Shown: positions 34,019 to 45,019 of the stretch, piece by piece
Position numbering within the stretch: position 1 is the first letter of the stretch
Layout of the letters: each line of letters opens with the position of its first letter
Source of the DNA: Breviolum minutum Mf 1.05b.01
Lineage: Eukaryota > Sar > Dinophyceae > Suessiales > Symbiodiniaceae
Direction: 5' to 3'
DNA: 64,000 bases
Assembly (NCBI GenBank): GCA_000507305.1
Contig: DF239800.1
Coordinates: forward strand, 129,542 to 193,541
Translations under genes and position numbers: made by a program
The notes under the pieces: model-generated
The model's database searches: none
What the model was told of the DNA's origin: nothing
What the model saw: only the letters and a program-made list of their open reading frames with translations

Positions 34019-35397
34019 AAATGCTACCTCTACAAGAGTTAATTGGTTGTTTGTTTCAACACATTTTCTCAGTGGATACGACAAATCCTTTTGTTGATGA
34101 CTAGAGTTGGGAGGAGGAATTTTCACGGACAAATTATGGCTATTTGGGGGAGTTATGGTAGTGCATCAAGGGACTGAATATACTAAATGGTGGTTTCAAT
34201 TGGCCCCACTCCCCGATAAAATAGTATGATGGTACCAGTATTAGATAGATAGACTATGTACCCTGTTTGTTTGTCAATCATTTCAGTTTGGTAACCACAT
34301 GTTTGCGCCATTTGAATTTAATATTTTGTTGACCCCGCAATGGTTGAGTTCCTGAATGTTCTACTGCAAAGACAGATGATTCAGGTGTTTTTTTTTCCCA
34401 CTGTGTTTGGAAGTGCCCCTACAGTAATAAGTTGATACTGAAATGTCAATTCTCTCAGAGGTTCACCTCAAGACCTCTCAAGATTTCTGCCCACGAAATC
34501 GCTTTCAGGTTATCGAAGAAAACCCTCCTCACTTTGCTTAGAAGCCGTCTTACAAGGCGTTTTTGTTTTTTTTCCCGGAGGATAAGATACAATGTTTTAC
34601 AATGTTTCATAGGAATGGCAGTCTTGGATATAGAACGGTGTGTTAAGCACCTAGGTGGTGGTTTCAAGTACTTTTTATTTTCCCCACTACTTGAGGAAAT
34701 GATCAAATTTATCAATATTATTCAAATGGTGATGTTGAGACAGCCCCAACATACCTTTCACAACAGGTTCAATACTGTAAATGTTATGATTTTAGTATAT
34801 ATACTTCTTTACCCATGGCCATCGCTTCTGGGAAAAAGGGCCCAAGGTGTGTTTCGGTCAAATTTTTGATACCAGGCGATGCCCAAATTGATGACGATGA
34901 TGATGTTTGAAACCCAACTCAAGTCCTGAAATATTCTCAGGTGGCGACGCCTCTTTTTAGGTTTCAAATCTCCCAGATTTCGTTGTTTTTTTCTTAGATT
35001 TTCCCATGATATACTTGTCAAACGCCTTTGTCAGGGGGCCAAGACTAGAAGATGCATTTGGGAAAGATGCAGCCTAATGTGGGCGGGAGTCTCATGGGAT
35101 CCCTGCTCTTACAAGTCTTGGCTAGAGATGAGCTCTAATGCAAGTTGCCCACTGGGAACACACAAGAAAGCGCTTTTGGTTTGTCAAACCGTGGCAGCAC
35201 CGTTATTTTGTTTGTAATTAGTTGATCTGATTTTGCAAGATATAATCAACATGCATTTATTTCGTAAAAGATGCTTCCTGGAAATCGTCAGACTCACACC
35301 ATTTCAACACCATCATTTCCAGACAGCCTGGATCATCATACCTTGTTGTATGTGGTCGTTGTTTTTGATGCATGATTCCCATGCGTTCTTTGGTCAG
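34019..35397. other. Ambiguous stretch with exon candidates on both strands
   Basis: At 34452-34552 both strands have plausible terminal-exon frames (plus: RNRFQVIEENPPHFA then stop; minus: DNLKAISWAEILRGLEVNL then stop). At 34835-34915 a plus frame ends in a run of Asp before TGA. Partial family-4 elements lie at 34182 and 34656. I make no firm gene call. Confidence 0.3.
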
Positions 35398-35972
35398 GTG
35401 TCGATCGGCGACATTCTACAAGGGGCCGCCGGCTGCCTGATCAAAGATCGCCAACCAAAAGAACGATTAACTTCAGGGTTGCAGTTGCAAAATGATTCGG
35501 AAACACGCTGCCCAAAATGATATGAATTGAGATTTCAGGTTTATTTTTGCTGCAAATCCCTCAAAGTTAGCTGAGGTAGATGTCATGGCGTTTATTTTCC
35601 AAGTGTTTCTGTGACCGTGATTCCAGTCAACAGTTGAAATCTCGGACGTAACATTGTATAGTAAAATGACGTTTGGCCTGAGAATTTCCATGGTGTTTGT
35701 TATGCATTTTTTTTGGGATGCAAGTTTTTGTAGTACTACTGTCGATGGTTCAGAAATCCGGCTAACCAGTTGAGGTGAGTAGTTTATCCCGTTATTTACA
35801 AAGTTTTTTACATCCCACCGAAATTGCAGGATTTCTGAACCATCAATGAACAGTCGGCAGCTGTAACTTGTGGTATCCACAAGACTTGATGTGCTTGCAA
35901 ATTCAATCCCTGTACTGCAGCAACGTCGTCCTGAAAGCAACAAACGGGGGACCCGAAACCATGAACCTATGA
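35398..35972 (+). CDS. Gene H 3' exons, unknown function
   Basis: Exons are 35398-35477 (VSIGDILQGAAGCLIKDRQP), 35539-35602 (FIFAANPSKLAEVDVMAFIF) and 35854-35972 (CNLWYPQDLMCLQIQSLYC to a TGA). The first join agrees in phase: two leftover bases before GTTGCA are completed by one after TTTCAG. The last exon begins directly after the CAG end of a family-2 element, though its phase with the previous exon is not resolved, so a small exon may be missing. The antisense strand is also open over much of this stretch. The function is unknown. Confidence 0.5.
35736..35853. repeat. Family-2 element ending at an acceptor
   Basis: The left end ACTGTCGATGGTTCAGAAAT is mirrored by ATTTCTGAACCATCAATG, followed by AACAG and then the open exon 35854-35972. 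The family core (ATCCCGTTATTTACAAAG) is present. Confidence 0.75.
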
Positions 35973-36729
35973 GGTTGTTGGTTGTTGACGAGTTTTAGTG
36001 GGAGTATTCTTTGGGTTTTGACAATGACTACATGAATTAATGGACTATGGTAGCTATAGATTCTTGGATACTTGACATATTCTTTTAGTAACTATTGACA
36101 CATATCCAGACAAATTTGTCAGGATGGGTGATTGAAAGGAACCTAGTCCAGAAACATGTGTGCACAGCCACCTAGATATAGGTTTGGTTTTGACAGATTT
36201 CAACTGCGATAAAATCGCAGTTTGAGATGGCGAGTTTTTGCCGTTTTGGCCAGGTGTTTTGTCAGATGCAGGGAGAAGGAGTGTTAAGACTTTGAAATTA
36301 GAGATGTCTTCAATGTTTGCGAATTGTGTTTGGTTTGTCATTTTGCAAGCCGAGTATATACATTCTTTGAACAAAAGAAAGGATATATATGTATATATAC
36401 ATTGCCTTTATGTTTATTGTGGCTTTTTATGAAAAGACACGAGTTCTTATGACATGGAAGGCGGGCCCAAACCAACTAGCAGAAGGTGCCCTTTGCCACA
36501 CTACAATCACCTGGTTGGTTGGAAGTTTGACATAGATACTAAACACTGGTTTGGAGCCTACTATACATGTTTCTTTTATTGTTTCCAGTATCCATGTTGA
36601 ATTTAAGGGATCTAGCCAATTTTCGCCAACCAAAGACTTTTGAAGAAGGCTGTAGTCTTGTGTCGTACTTCCTGACTTACTGACGTCCTTAAGTCAGCGC
36701 CTATCAACCAACATCTCCAACGCATGCAG

Positions 36730-36967
36730 TGGAGATGGGAAAATGATTTTGTCGGTGTAGATGAAATGTATAAGCTGCTCCTTCTCCACTGTTGGCGTCT
36801 TCCAAAAGAAGGGCCGAAAACCTCTGGACCAGTACTGGCTGCAGATGGCTGAAGCTGACGGTCTGACAAAAATTGATTGCCAAACTTTGGTCAAGGATGC
36901 GTTAGGGATGGTTCGGGAAGGTTTAGAGGAATTGATTGGAAGGGCTGGACTTGCTAGGTCGACATGA
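36730..36967 (+). CDS. Overlapping exon frames, unknown product
   Basis: After an ATGCAG acceptor one frame reads FVGVDEMYKLLLLHCWRLPK and onward to TGA at 36850. A second frame, open 36761-36967, reads MAEADGLTKIDCQTLVKDAL and ends in TGA. Both look coding, and the change-over falls at about 36830-36845, where no intron of workable size fits. A one-base assembly error, a real frameshift or a decaying gene are all possible. The second part faintly resembles a degenerate EF-hand, but this is too weak to name. Confidence 0.45.
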
Positions 36968-37254
36968 TTTTTTGCAACATCTCTCAACCTGATAGCATCT
37001 ACAAAACTCTCAAAATGTGTTTCAATTTCTATATACAGTGGTTTCTTTGGGTGATCTAATGTCTTGTCATCATTGGGTCCGGGGCACAGAATGTGGATGG
37101 TCATCCCCACTTAGTAGCGGAGTTACGGTCACCCGCCGAAAAAGAGAACTACTGGTAACACCTCACCCCTGAAAACGGGTCATTGGAAGACACGTCATAT
37201 ATGCTTGTTAATTTGCAGAGATGACCTATAAGCCACCTGCATGGCGATCGTAAG

Positions 37255-37430
37255 GCTGCCATTTCCAACAACCAGGGTGGATAACGCTGATTGTGAAGGC
37301 ACTATCGATGGCGCGTAACCTCCTCGTTGACCGGCCACCGTCTTTCGGTGGTCGTTTGACAACAGAGGTCTTCATCTTGGAAACGAGCTTGACGGTGAGC
37401 GATCGACCCACCTGGTGGTCGGAGGACTGA
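37255..37430 (+). CDS. Terminal exon, unknown function
   Basis: After GTAAG one frame is open for 58 codons to TGA at 37428, including WITLIVKALSMARNLLVD and then TEVFILETSLTVSDR. Base composition is clearly richer in G and C than the flanks. It may end the gene that includes 36730-36967. Confidence 0.55.
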
Positions 37431-37485
37431 CCGAAATGCTGGAAAGGTTTGGGTTTTGAAAAGGGTGAGGAGGGTCTTTCAATGT

Positions 37486-37602
37486 CTTACACCCCTGAAA
37501 ATTCACAGTTTGAACCTTTAAAATCACCCAAATTGAAAAGGAAAACCATCTTCCAAAGCTTCATTCTTTGGGGAACCCAGCCGTAAATTTTCCAGGGTGT
37601 TT
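37486..37602. repeat. Family-1 inverted-repeat element
   Basis: The left arm ACACCCCTGAAAATTCAC is mirrored by a right arm reading TAAATTTTCCAGGGTGT. It lies between the terminal exon at 37430 and the next start at 37654. Confidence 0.7.
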
Positions 37603-37653
37603 TTTTGGTGGTGGTTTCAAGGTACACTTAGTACACCCTAGCGATGACAGGGG

Positions 37654-40600
37654 ATGTCGGATGTGGCAGATGACTGGGAAAAAATGGGGATGGCTCAGAA
37701 TGATTTGACCCTCAATGACGTCGAAAATCTGTTGATCCCGAAATGGGTATATCATTGGCCTAATTTTGATCCATCTCCACATTCGGCTGAAGGATTATGT
37801 TGAAGCATCCAGTAGTAGTAAAAGTAAGATACTTTTGCAGATGGATAGTCACTTGATCTGGGTATATTTGGATGCGTGGGACGGTGACTTCTCCTGACCC
37901 GTTTTTCAGCTACTCTTAGGAATTTGGTGAATCCATTTCAATCAAGGCCATGGCACTATTTATTTGAACTTCCAGGTTGGTTCACTTGACATCATCAGAT
38001 TTGGGCTGGAAGTTTCTGAGATATGAATGCCAGATATGTAAGTTTTTCTACTCAAGAGTTGGTTACATCACATCATACCGTTACGATGATCATAGTCAGA
38101 TTCCACTGGTGACTAATAGATTGCACCTCTGAAGGTTTGACCGAACCTAATTTGTTTACACTCCCTGAAAGAAACATGTAGCACCTGCAAGGAAGCCGGG
38201 CCCCGAAAGGAAACTAGTCTTCCAATCATGCATTTTCAGGTGCGAACTGTTAGTTTCAGAAAAGGCTAATGTTCCTTTTGTTGTTCCTTCCAGTATGTTT
38301 TTCCACAGGTTTTTAAGTCCTCTGTAAGGGGACATCACTGGAATTTCAAATCCAATTTTTTAAATTCGCTCAATTATATAGAGTTTTCTTTTGGATGGCA
38401 TTTCATTTGCAACACACTTACCAGTTCAATATGTTGATGACGTGGGCAATGTTTCCACGTACAAAAAAAAGGATCCGCGAAGGAGAAGAGACCCATTTAT
38501 GACATCCTGGGTTGTGAAAAGAGCACACTGGTTGATTGGTTGATTTATGAGAATGGATGCTACTACGACTGTTTACGGATATGATAGGTAGATAACGAGT
38601 ATTTCATATCTCATCATATCTCGAAATATAATATATAATCTACAATGTATATGTATTGTGGATTGAAATGCGTTTCATACTGTTGCATACTGTAGCCACT
38701 CTGCGGGTCCCTATATTGAACAACCGGGACTTCATTAGAGGGCCTCCAGTAATTCCCACCTATAGAGAAGTAGCAAGTGGAAAACTATGGACAATCTAGA
38801 CATACTGTTGATGGAAGAAATCCTGCCAACCAGTTGATATGGAGAATATACCATTACTTACAGTGTTTAATACATGTCAGGCGGTTAGCTGGATTTCTGA
38901 ACCGTCAACAGTAAGTCAGCAATATGAATTAATTGAAACACTGAACGTGACCTAGGCAACAAGCAACTGTCAGACTTCGAGTCCAGGATGGAAGATATTT
39001 TATCTATTATGCTCAAGATTACCAGCATTGGAAGGCCTGCTGATGTTTTCAGATTCTTCTTCTGGCTGAAGAGGAAAATTAGAATGAAGCACTGTCAGGC
39101 ATTGCCAGGACAGTTTTTTGGGAAATATGATTCTGGTCGCAAAATCAAATACATATAGTGGTGTTGTGTCTTTGATCCACAGAATTAAATGCCTAGTAGC
39201 CTAGACCTGTGTAGAATTTTGGATTGGATTTCTCATTTATACCCTGGAAAATTAAGATAGTACCCAAACATGGATGTTTGGAAGATGATTTAATTTCCTT
39301 TTCAATTGGGTCATTTTTCGGTTCCATGTTTATTTTGCAGGGTGTAAGCCTTCCCAGAAATGACACCTTCAGGTCAATGGTCTTCGCAACACTGGGGGCG
39401 ATGGTGCCGCCGGCAATTCTTTGTGCTGGAGGGGGGAAGGCTCCCTCACCCATACCATCCGTGTATGGTATATTTACCTACATTTGGTCAATTTTTATGG
39501 TAAATGTTGGTGAATATACCGTACCATACATGGATCCTATGGGATATGGGTGCGTCTCCAAATTGCAGCATCATGGGCTCCCTGCCTCATACTAGTAGAC
39601 ATATTTTAAGTTTGTTGGCCAATGATCACTGCAGTAAGTGTTTGGGTGCTACGGAGTGACCTGCAAATGAACATTTGGTCAATGGTTGTTTCTGGTTCCT
39701 TTAATAGGTAGCAATTGGGTGACTATATATCACTTACCACCTATTAAGGGAACCAGAAACAACCATTGATTTGGATCGAAGTCGTGAACTAGGCAGCTGT
39801 GGTGAAATCAGTGCAGATGTTGTTTCGGGTTGGTGAAAACATTATGTGAAAATACTACCTTAGTATCCCACCGAGCAGATTTTCTTTCTATGAAGTCCTT
39901 CAGCTATCTTTTTTTGGAAAGGATCAAAAAGATGTATGAACAAAAAACTTGAGTCACGCGCCATCTTCAATTGTTCAATTTGTTGATTTGCAGTACTGTG
40001 AATATGTTTTCTTACAAACAGCTATCTTTCAATGTTTGGAATATGTTTCACTCATCAAATGGTCAGGGATTGCGATGAGACTCGATGTTTCAAGGCTTCA
40101 AACATCCCAACGAGCAACCCATCGCATCTAGGTATGTCCTCTATCCGTCCGGGTGAACGTCGTGCGGGTTGTGGATTTGCACATTCCGGTCCCGTGAAGG
40201 TCGGCTTTAAACGCTGCTGCGTGGTCAACCTTGTGCAAACTGATGCAATCAGTTTTGTAGAACCAAACCTGGAATATGATAATTCATTGTTAGTAGTAGA
40301 AAGAGTTTTGGTATGGGGGGAGCAAGTTCCATTTTGGAACATGGTACTGAACTTGAGATTTGGAGGGATATTCTATGTTTGTTTTAGGATGGCTATATTA
40401 ATAAGGTCTCCCTGATTGAAGCAACTCATCATTATTTTCGCCTCCTATGGAAGGTCAGGCGTTTTGGCATGAGGTTTTCAAAGCTGTGTGCGATTGATGT
40501 GTCGTTCTTTGTTAGTGCTATTGTTTCAAGGTTCACCCACAGTAATTTGTGAGTATTACACATGTTGTGGCGAAACGAATGCCCTTTGGTTCATCGGTAA

Positions 40601-40827
40601 AGGCCCTTTTCCCCCTAAGAAAGGCGAGAAATAGACAGTTAGATCCTGTTGAATCAGCGTCTTTCCGGGACTTCCCGGTGTTTGGAAACACCATACTTCC
40701 GAACGCAAGGCATTCAAAATCCTATAGCAGTGTACCTTTTCTTGTAAAGACTGTAGGATTTGCAAGGGTCAAGGTTCACAATAAGGGTCTTCATTTTGAG
40801 TACGATTTGGAGTTGTTTGGACCTTGA
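37654..40827 (+). CDS. Multi-exon gene K, unknown function
   Basis: A start at ATG 37654 gives an acidic N-terminus (MSDVADDWEKMGMAQNDL), ending before GTATAT at 37747. Further exons are 38425-38510 (VSTYKKKDPRRRRDPF), 38956-39158 (coding-like to TAG), 39373-39477, 39994-40131 (or a shorter frame ending before GTATGT), 40132-40292, 40388-40453 and 40554-40827 (TGA). The join 40292 to 40388 is phase-consistent with GTAGTAG and TTTTAG. Others are not all resolved, and two transcripts may be present. The final exon is basic with a strongly patterned end (VKVHNKGLHFEYDLELFGP). I do not recognise the protein. Confidence 0.45.
38158..38270. repeat. Family-1 element in a gene K intron
   Basis: The left arm ACACTCCCTGAAAGAAACAT and the right arm TTTTCAGGTGCGAACTGTTA followed by GTTTCAG form the family's double-arm pattern. 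Confidence 0.7.
38803..38911. repeat. Family-2 element in a gene K intron
   Basis: The ends ACTGTTGATGGAAGAAATCC and GGATTTCTGAACCGTCAACA show that the two arm subtypes of this family (GGAAGAAATCC and GGTTCAGAAATCC) can occur in one element. Confidence 0.8.
38956..39158 (+). CDS. Gene K exon, basic
   Basis: About 67 open codons after a CCTAG acceptor run to TAG at 39156. It includes MEDILSIMLKITSIGRPADV and a following Phe/Lys/Arg-rich stretch. A GA donor after CTGAAGAG at about 39076 would shorten it. Confidence 0.55.
39238..39348. repeat. Family-1 element in a gene K intron
   Basis: The arms ATACCCTGGAAAATTAAG and TTTATTTTGCAGGGTGTA are mirror copies. They belong to the longer-loop subtype also seen at 37486. 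Confidence 0.7.
39478..39540. repeat. Family-5 element at a donor
   Basis: GTATATTTACCTACATTTGG begins exactly where the preceding open exon (39373-39477) stops. The right half returns GGTAAATGTTGGTGAATATA then CCGTACCATACATGG. It is the same as the element at 1108 and, inverted, at 22068. Confidence 0.7.
39681..39767. repeat. Near-perfect 27-nt stem hairpin
   Basis: AATGGTTGTTTCTGGTTCC at the left is matched in reverse complement by GGAACCAGAAACAACCATT at the right. The stem extends to about 27 nt with one mismatch around a ~30-nt loop. It is unlike families 1-6 and is seen once. Confidence 0.8.
40132..40292 (+). CDS. Gene K exon
   Basis: After ATCTAG the frame reads MSSIRPGERRAGCGFAHSGP and onward through a cysteine pair and an acidic end, stopping before GTAGTAG. 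It joins the next exon (40388) on a codon boundary. The antisense strand is also open here. Confidence 0.55.
40388..40453 (+). CDS. Gene K 66-nt exon
   Basis: DGYINKVSLIEATHHYFRLL is bounded by GTTTTAG and a GTCAGG donor, 22 exact codons. The first residues resemble an EF-hand loop (D-G-x-I), but one partial loop is not enough to call it. Confidence 0.6.
40554..40827 (+). CDS. Gene K terminal exon
   Basis: About 90 open codons run to TGA at 40825. It is basic near the start (FPLRKARNRQLD) and has a beta-like end (ARVKVHNKGLHFEYDLELF). This is among the longest clean open exons in the window. The exact acceptor is uncertain (GTGAG at 40553 is the best candidate). Confidence 0.6.
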
Positions 40828-41552
40828 GATGATCCTCCAAGTCATGTGATTTTCCCACATTCAGGGGAAACAATCAAGACCCTGAAGTCAAATCATAGCC
40901 AATGGTTGGTTTCCTAGTGAATTCTTGGTGTGAATATATCCCGACCTCCTTTTTTGGGGGAAATCCCTTACCAACCCAAACTGGCTAACTGTTCCACCAA
41001 CCCAACCCACCCATTGGATTCCGGTTACCCCCCTGTGAGGCGGATGCATCTCCAACGAACTTTGAGTCGCTCTTTACTCCAAGTGGTTGGTTTGAGGTTG
41101 GGGGGGGGGTGATTGAGCTTCACCGAAAAGCGATGTTTTTCAAATAGTACCTGAGAGTGGCAAAATCTGTTGTTGTTGTTGTTGTTGTCGTGTTTTTTTC
41201 CGGGTATTTGGCCTACTGGGAGAAGGACATGTTGGGAATTTGTTTTTTTTGTTTTGTGGAAGTTGAAAGGAAAATGGCGGTACGTAATTTGATGTAATTT
41301 GATTACCCTAAAGTTATATAAGTTATATACGAAGTTTAATAGGGTGTTCTGTTTTATTGATGTGTTCATTGTGTTTCATGATAAATCGTGTATTATGTTC
41401 TGTCATGTTCTATCGTTTGTATATGTCAGTTTTTTCTACTATTTTTATTGTTCAATATTAATATATTATATGTTGTCAACGACTTTTCCTGCATACCATA
41501 TTTCCACACATATTTTTCTCAAATTGATAAAATATGATTATCCATGAGATAG
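40828..41552. other. Probable intergenic stretch
   Basis: It contains a short TTG repeat near 41171-41188 and a G run near 41099. A Pro-rich plus-strand frame (40930-41112) lacks splice support. I see nothing else. Confidence 0.35.
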
Positions 41553-42080
41553 ATATACACCTTGAACCAAGGAATCAAAGCAATCCAAAACAAAGCTCAT
41601 GTTCGGGCGATCGTATCTCTGGGACTAGTGGGACTCGTGAGACCATAAACCTTAGCCAAGCCTTGCTAGTTTTGAACTGTTCAAAGTTGTTGTATTCAGG
41701 ATGGGTGAATGCTTTTTGTTTACATCCGATTGGATTTAAAGTCAAAATCTGACTGCATAGATTGTTTTCTAATCTAAATACGTTGCTTGCGCATTGGTAT
41801 GTAAAAAGCATAGTTATTCATGTTTCAATTTCCATCATATGTATACATAATTGTGTGGGTTCACACTTTGATCCACAACGGCATTCAGAATGAAAGTCCA
41901 GCTTGAGTTTACTTATGTGGAAACCTTGACTTGTACGCAGTCTCGTTCCCAAACAGCAATTGCTTTGGACTATCTGGTGTTTTTTCGGAGCTTACTGAAC
42001 ATCCACCTCTTCCAACTTCCAGGCAATTTTTTTTTGTTCTCCATCTTGAAAACAAATCGAGGGTAAAGGTGTATGTTTAA
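41553..42080 (+). CDS. Two exon candidates, unknown function
   Basis: 41553-41648 reads NKAHVRAIVSLGLVGLVRP to a TAA, a short hydrophobic end. 41941-42080 follows TACGCAG and reads LSGVFSELTEHPPLPTSRQF to a TAA. Each looks like a terminal exon, so they may belong to different transcripts. Confidence 0.35.
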
Positions 42081-42169
42081 AGTACTTGAGGTCTTAAGAT
42101 GAAGGGTGATGAAAGAATACATCAAAAAAAGAACGACTCAAACCAGAAATAGTATGAAATAGTTGATTT

Positions 42170-42289
42170 GGATGTTTCCGAAAATAGTGGTACCCCCAAA
42201 TTATCCATTTTTATAGGGTTTTCCATTGTAAACCATCCATTTTGGGGTACCACTATTTTTGGAGGGGTACCACTACTTTTGGAAACACC
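42170..42289. repeat. Family-3 element with a duplicated right arm
   Basis: The left arm GTTTCCGAAAATAGTGGTAC is mirrored twice at the right (GGTACCACTATTTTTGGA, then GGTACCACTACTTTTGGAAA), so the terminal arm is repeated. Confidence 0.75.
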
Positions 42290-42331
42290 TATTTGAAGAA
42301 AAGGCAAATGGATTTTTGATAAATATTTCAG

Positions 42332-42420
42332 GTCAACCACCTTAAGCACCCACAGGTGGATGACGACGAATGGGTTGCTGTGACACCCTCAATCGTGTCG
42401 GTGATGCCCAGCGAAAGGGG
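42332..42420 (+). CDS. Gene L acidic exon
   Basis: It is bounded by ATTTCAG and GTGTACC. It carries an Asp/Glu patch and then a hydrophobic beta-like segment. A distinct inverted-repeat element fills most of the next intron, and the phase is completed at 42635. Confidence 0.6.
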
Positions 42421-44289
42421 GTGTACCCAGGTGTTTCTTGGATGTCCCATTTGAAGTTAGGATCAATGGGTTGTAACCTACTTGTAAATGGGGACATATT
42501 GGGCTTATAACTTATAACCCACTTTGAAAAACCTTTTTACCCAACTTCCTGGGACATCCAAATAGTAAAACTCTTCTGTACTTATACTTCTTTTCAAGTC
42601 TTTCTGAGAAACTATACTTACAAGTTTCCCTTAGGTGTAATTCCCATCAGTGCCTGGTTGATGACCCAAACGTGGTTACTTATCGCTTTTTTGCCTGAAA
42701 AAATGAGTGGATTTCATCTCAGAAGTTCTAGGGCAGCCCAGCATAGCAGCCCAGCATTCTCACCATGTTGTACGGAGTCATTTCCCCTTATGCGGTGGAA
42801 ATATGGTAAAGTCTTTAGCAAAAAATCCGCGGACATGGGATTCTGATATGATAAGACGAAACAAGGTACACAAAAATGATAAACAAAAACATTGAAATTC
42901 AACATGGATATCGCCAAACATTATCATTCTTAAAAAACAAAACATGTCCAATCCAACATTTTAGGTTTCTAGGCATTTTGGATCATTTTATATGGTATAT
43001 TTCAGATACTGGGTATTTCTATCATAAACAAATCCCAAGCAAAAAAATCTACACGTTTTCCTTCCAGGCTTCCCACACATGTGACAGCTGAGGTCGAAGC
43101 AAGCGTGGTCTTTTCGCTTTATGGCGGAGACAGCACGGATGGAGGTGACAAACTTGTGAACAATGGATGGATGTATGTGTTGATATTGTTTATCGTTTTG
43201 GGGGATGTGTATGTGTATGATATGTGTAATATTCTTGGTATATGTATGTATTTTAGTATATGTATACTGATATATATATATATAACAAACATATCATTAT
43301 TATATTTGTATATATTTGTATGAGCAATGCAAAACCACCTCGTTACTTGTTATATTTCTTTGGTTTGTTGCGGAAAAATCCTTATGATGGTGTAGTATAG
43401 GGCAGCATAAGCCCCCCTACAACCCAGACAATCAGGATTCTTCATTGCTCATGTGGCTTTTGATGAATTTACATGTCACAATATTCTTTAGGGCGAGTGT
43501 AGTGATGTATTTGTTTTACTGTAAATTATATATTATGTTTAATGTTCAGCATATTTTGTTTCATGGTGAAAGGATGATACTTTTGGAGGTGTTGGGAAAG
43601 ATTATGGACATAGATTGATGCTACCTTGTTGAGAGTTTGGCTTCGTTCTCGCACCTTCCAGGGTTGAGATGGCTATGAACACCGTTAATAGTTGAAACCT
43701 CTAATGCTGGACCCCCAAAAAACATGTGCAGAAGTAAATGTTCAGGGTCCCCCAGCCTTTTGTTTTTCTTTTTGGTGCAAAATTTGCAATCACCAAGAAC
43801 GCTGACACTGTCAACTCGTATTTTGCAGGAAAGTGCGAAAGTCGATGAGACGTCTACATCAGGGTGGGTTTGGGTGGGCTGATGATATGATGGTATACGT
43901 TTTTTTTCGTTGGTTGCTATGATTTTCACATTGGAAATGGGGATCCTTGTCCTTGTTGGTCCTAATAGGCGGATGATGTATGGAAGCTGGTCTATGGTAT
44001 CAAGCCTTATCTGACATATCAGCCCCGCGGCCAACCTCACCATGTAGGGCGTGGCCACAACTAGTATTTCCTAAATGACCCAATTTGAAGCTTTTGTTCA
44101 GATGATTTTCCTGTTGGTTATAAGAAAAGCCCAAGCAACAGTTGGGTATACATCAGATATTTTGAAGCTTTTGTTCGGGTACTAATGTTATGTTAGTTGA
44201 AGCGAGTGTATAACAATTTGCCCGGAACTGATGAAACCGCCGAGACACACAACAACGTGAAGCAGATGATGCTGCGTAAAACATCTTGA
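42332..44289 (+). CDS. Gene L with a PLAT-like exon
   Basis: Exons are 42332-42420 (VDDDEWVAVTPSIVSVMPS), 42635-42674 (CNSHQCLVDDPNV), 42723-42805 (VLGQPSIAAQHSHHVV), 43068-43172 and 44203-44289 (TGA). The first join agrees in phase: two leftover bases before GTGTAC are completed by one after CTTAG. Exon 43068 resembles the core of a PLAT/LH2 domain, a beta-sandwich that often tethers lipoxygenases and polycystins to membranes or partners (VEASVVFSLYGGDSTDGG). The stretch 43173-44202 has open frames on both strands that I could not order. The last exon (LPGTDETAETHNNVKQMML) may belong elsewhere. Confidence 0.45.
42421..42568. repeat. Distinct inverted-repeat element in a gene L intron
   Basis: TTGGATGTCCCATTTGAAGT near the left is mirrored by CAACTTCCTGGGACATCCAA at the right, with a GTTATAAG / CTTATAAC pair inside. 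The intron's GT donor is the first base pair of this stretch, but the acceptor lies 66 nt beyond it. Confidence 0.65.
43068..43172 (+). CDS. PLAT/LH2-like exon
   Basis: After a CTTCCAG acceptor the exon reads THVTAEVEASVVFSLYGGDS and then an acidic turn and KLVNNGW. Known PLAT domains share a hydrophobic strand, a Leu-Tyr-Gly and a Gly/Ser/Asp-rich turn followed by Leu. I see these, but only about 35 residues, so the assignment is tentative. A GTGACA donor inside could end it at 43144. Confidence 0.45.
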
Positions 44290-45019
44290 ATGAAATGGCC
44301 AGTGTTTTCAAGGTAGGTGGAGTACAGCACGCTAACAATACTGGGATGATGGCTTTTAATAACTACCCCATCGAAAATTGAGCAGACATATGGAATGAGG
44401 ACCTATAAAGGTGTTTACCAACCCCTTTTGCCAACAGGTTTTGGTGGGTGTAGTTGGGAATGGCATCATGCGAGGTTTCTTCTGTTGACTATGTGGAACT
44501 GTGGTGATCTTGTTGATGGAAGAAATCCTGCACCACCCGGGATGTATAAAACCCTGTAAATAATGGGTATATTTACCATATCAACTGGTTAGCAAAATTT
44601 CTTCCATCAACCGTTTGTTGTAAGATCCATGGATTTGTCATCAACTCCCCATGATCCAAGGGAAGTTTTTTTCAAATTTGGGACCCAACAATTTTTGGAA
44701 TGGGTTGGATCTACCCCGCCAGTAGCAGTGGCAAATGAAGGTTTATGATGATCTATAGGGGTTCCGTACTAGAAATGTAATAATGCTGGTGGTGACTGTT
44801 GCTGGATGGGGGTATATGCAAGGAATATAAAAACCAATGGAGATATTAAAGGATCGCTGATTTTGGGAGAAACTTTTTTGTAACGTTTGTATTAAAGTTG
44901 GAACCGTAGAAGTAGAAGGGGGCTATGATACCCCTATATTCTGATTTTATAACTTACCTTACTTATGAATGATATGTACATGAACAAATCTTTACAACAA
45001 AACTTGCCTTGGAAATTAT
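44290..45019. other. Intergenic stretch with a family-2 element
   Basis: I see no exon here. A family-2 element occupies about 44513-44612 (TGTTGATGGAAGAAATCCTG ... TTTCTTCCATCAACCG). The rest is AT-leaning and probably contains the promoter of the gene starting at 45020. Confidence 0.4.
44513..44612. repeat. Family-2 inverted-repeat element
   Basis: The arms are GTTGATGGAAGAAATCC and AATTTCTTCCATCAAC, with the core GGGATGTATAAAACCCTGTA. It lies outside any exon pair I can define, so it may be intergenic. Confidence 0.8.

Noticed and set aside
35473-35943. Minus-strand 156-codon frame
   Set aside because: It crosses a family-2 element and overlaps plus-strand exons with matching phases. I kept the plus strand but noted the ambiguity.
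36694-37110. Minus-strand 138-codon frame
   Set aside because: It is antisense to two strongly coding-like plus-strand frames and has no clear splice signals.
43621-44058. Minus-strand 145-codon frame
   Set aside because: The length is notable, but there is no start context or partner exon, and plus-strand fragments in the same region are equally open. Left undecided and not annotated.
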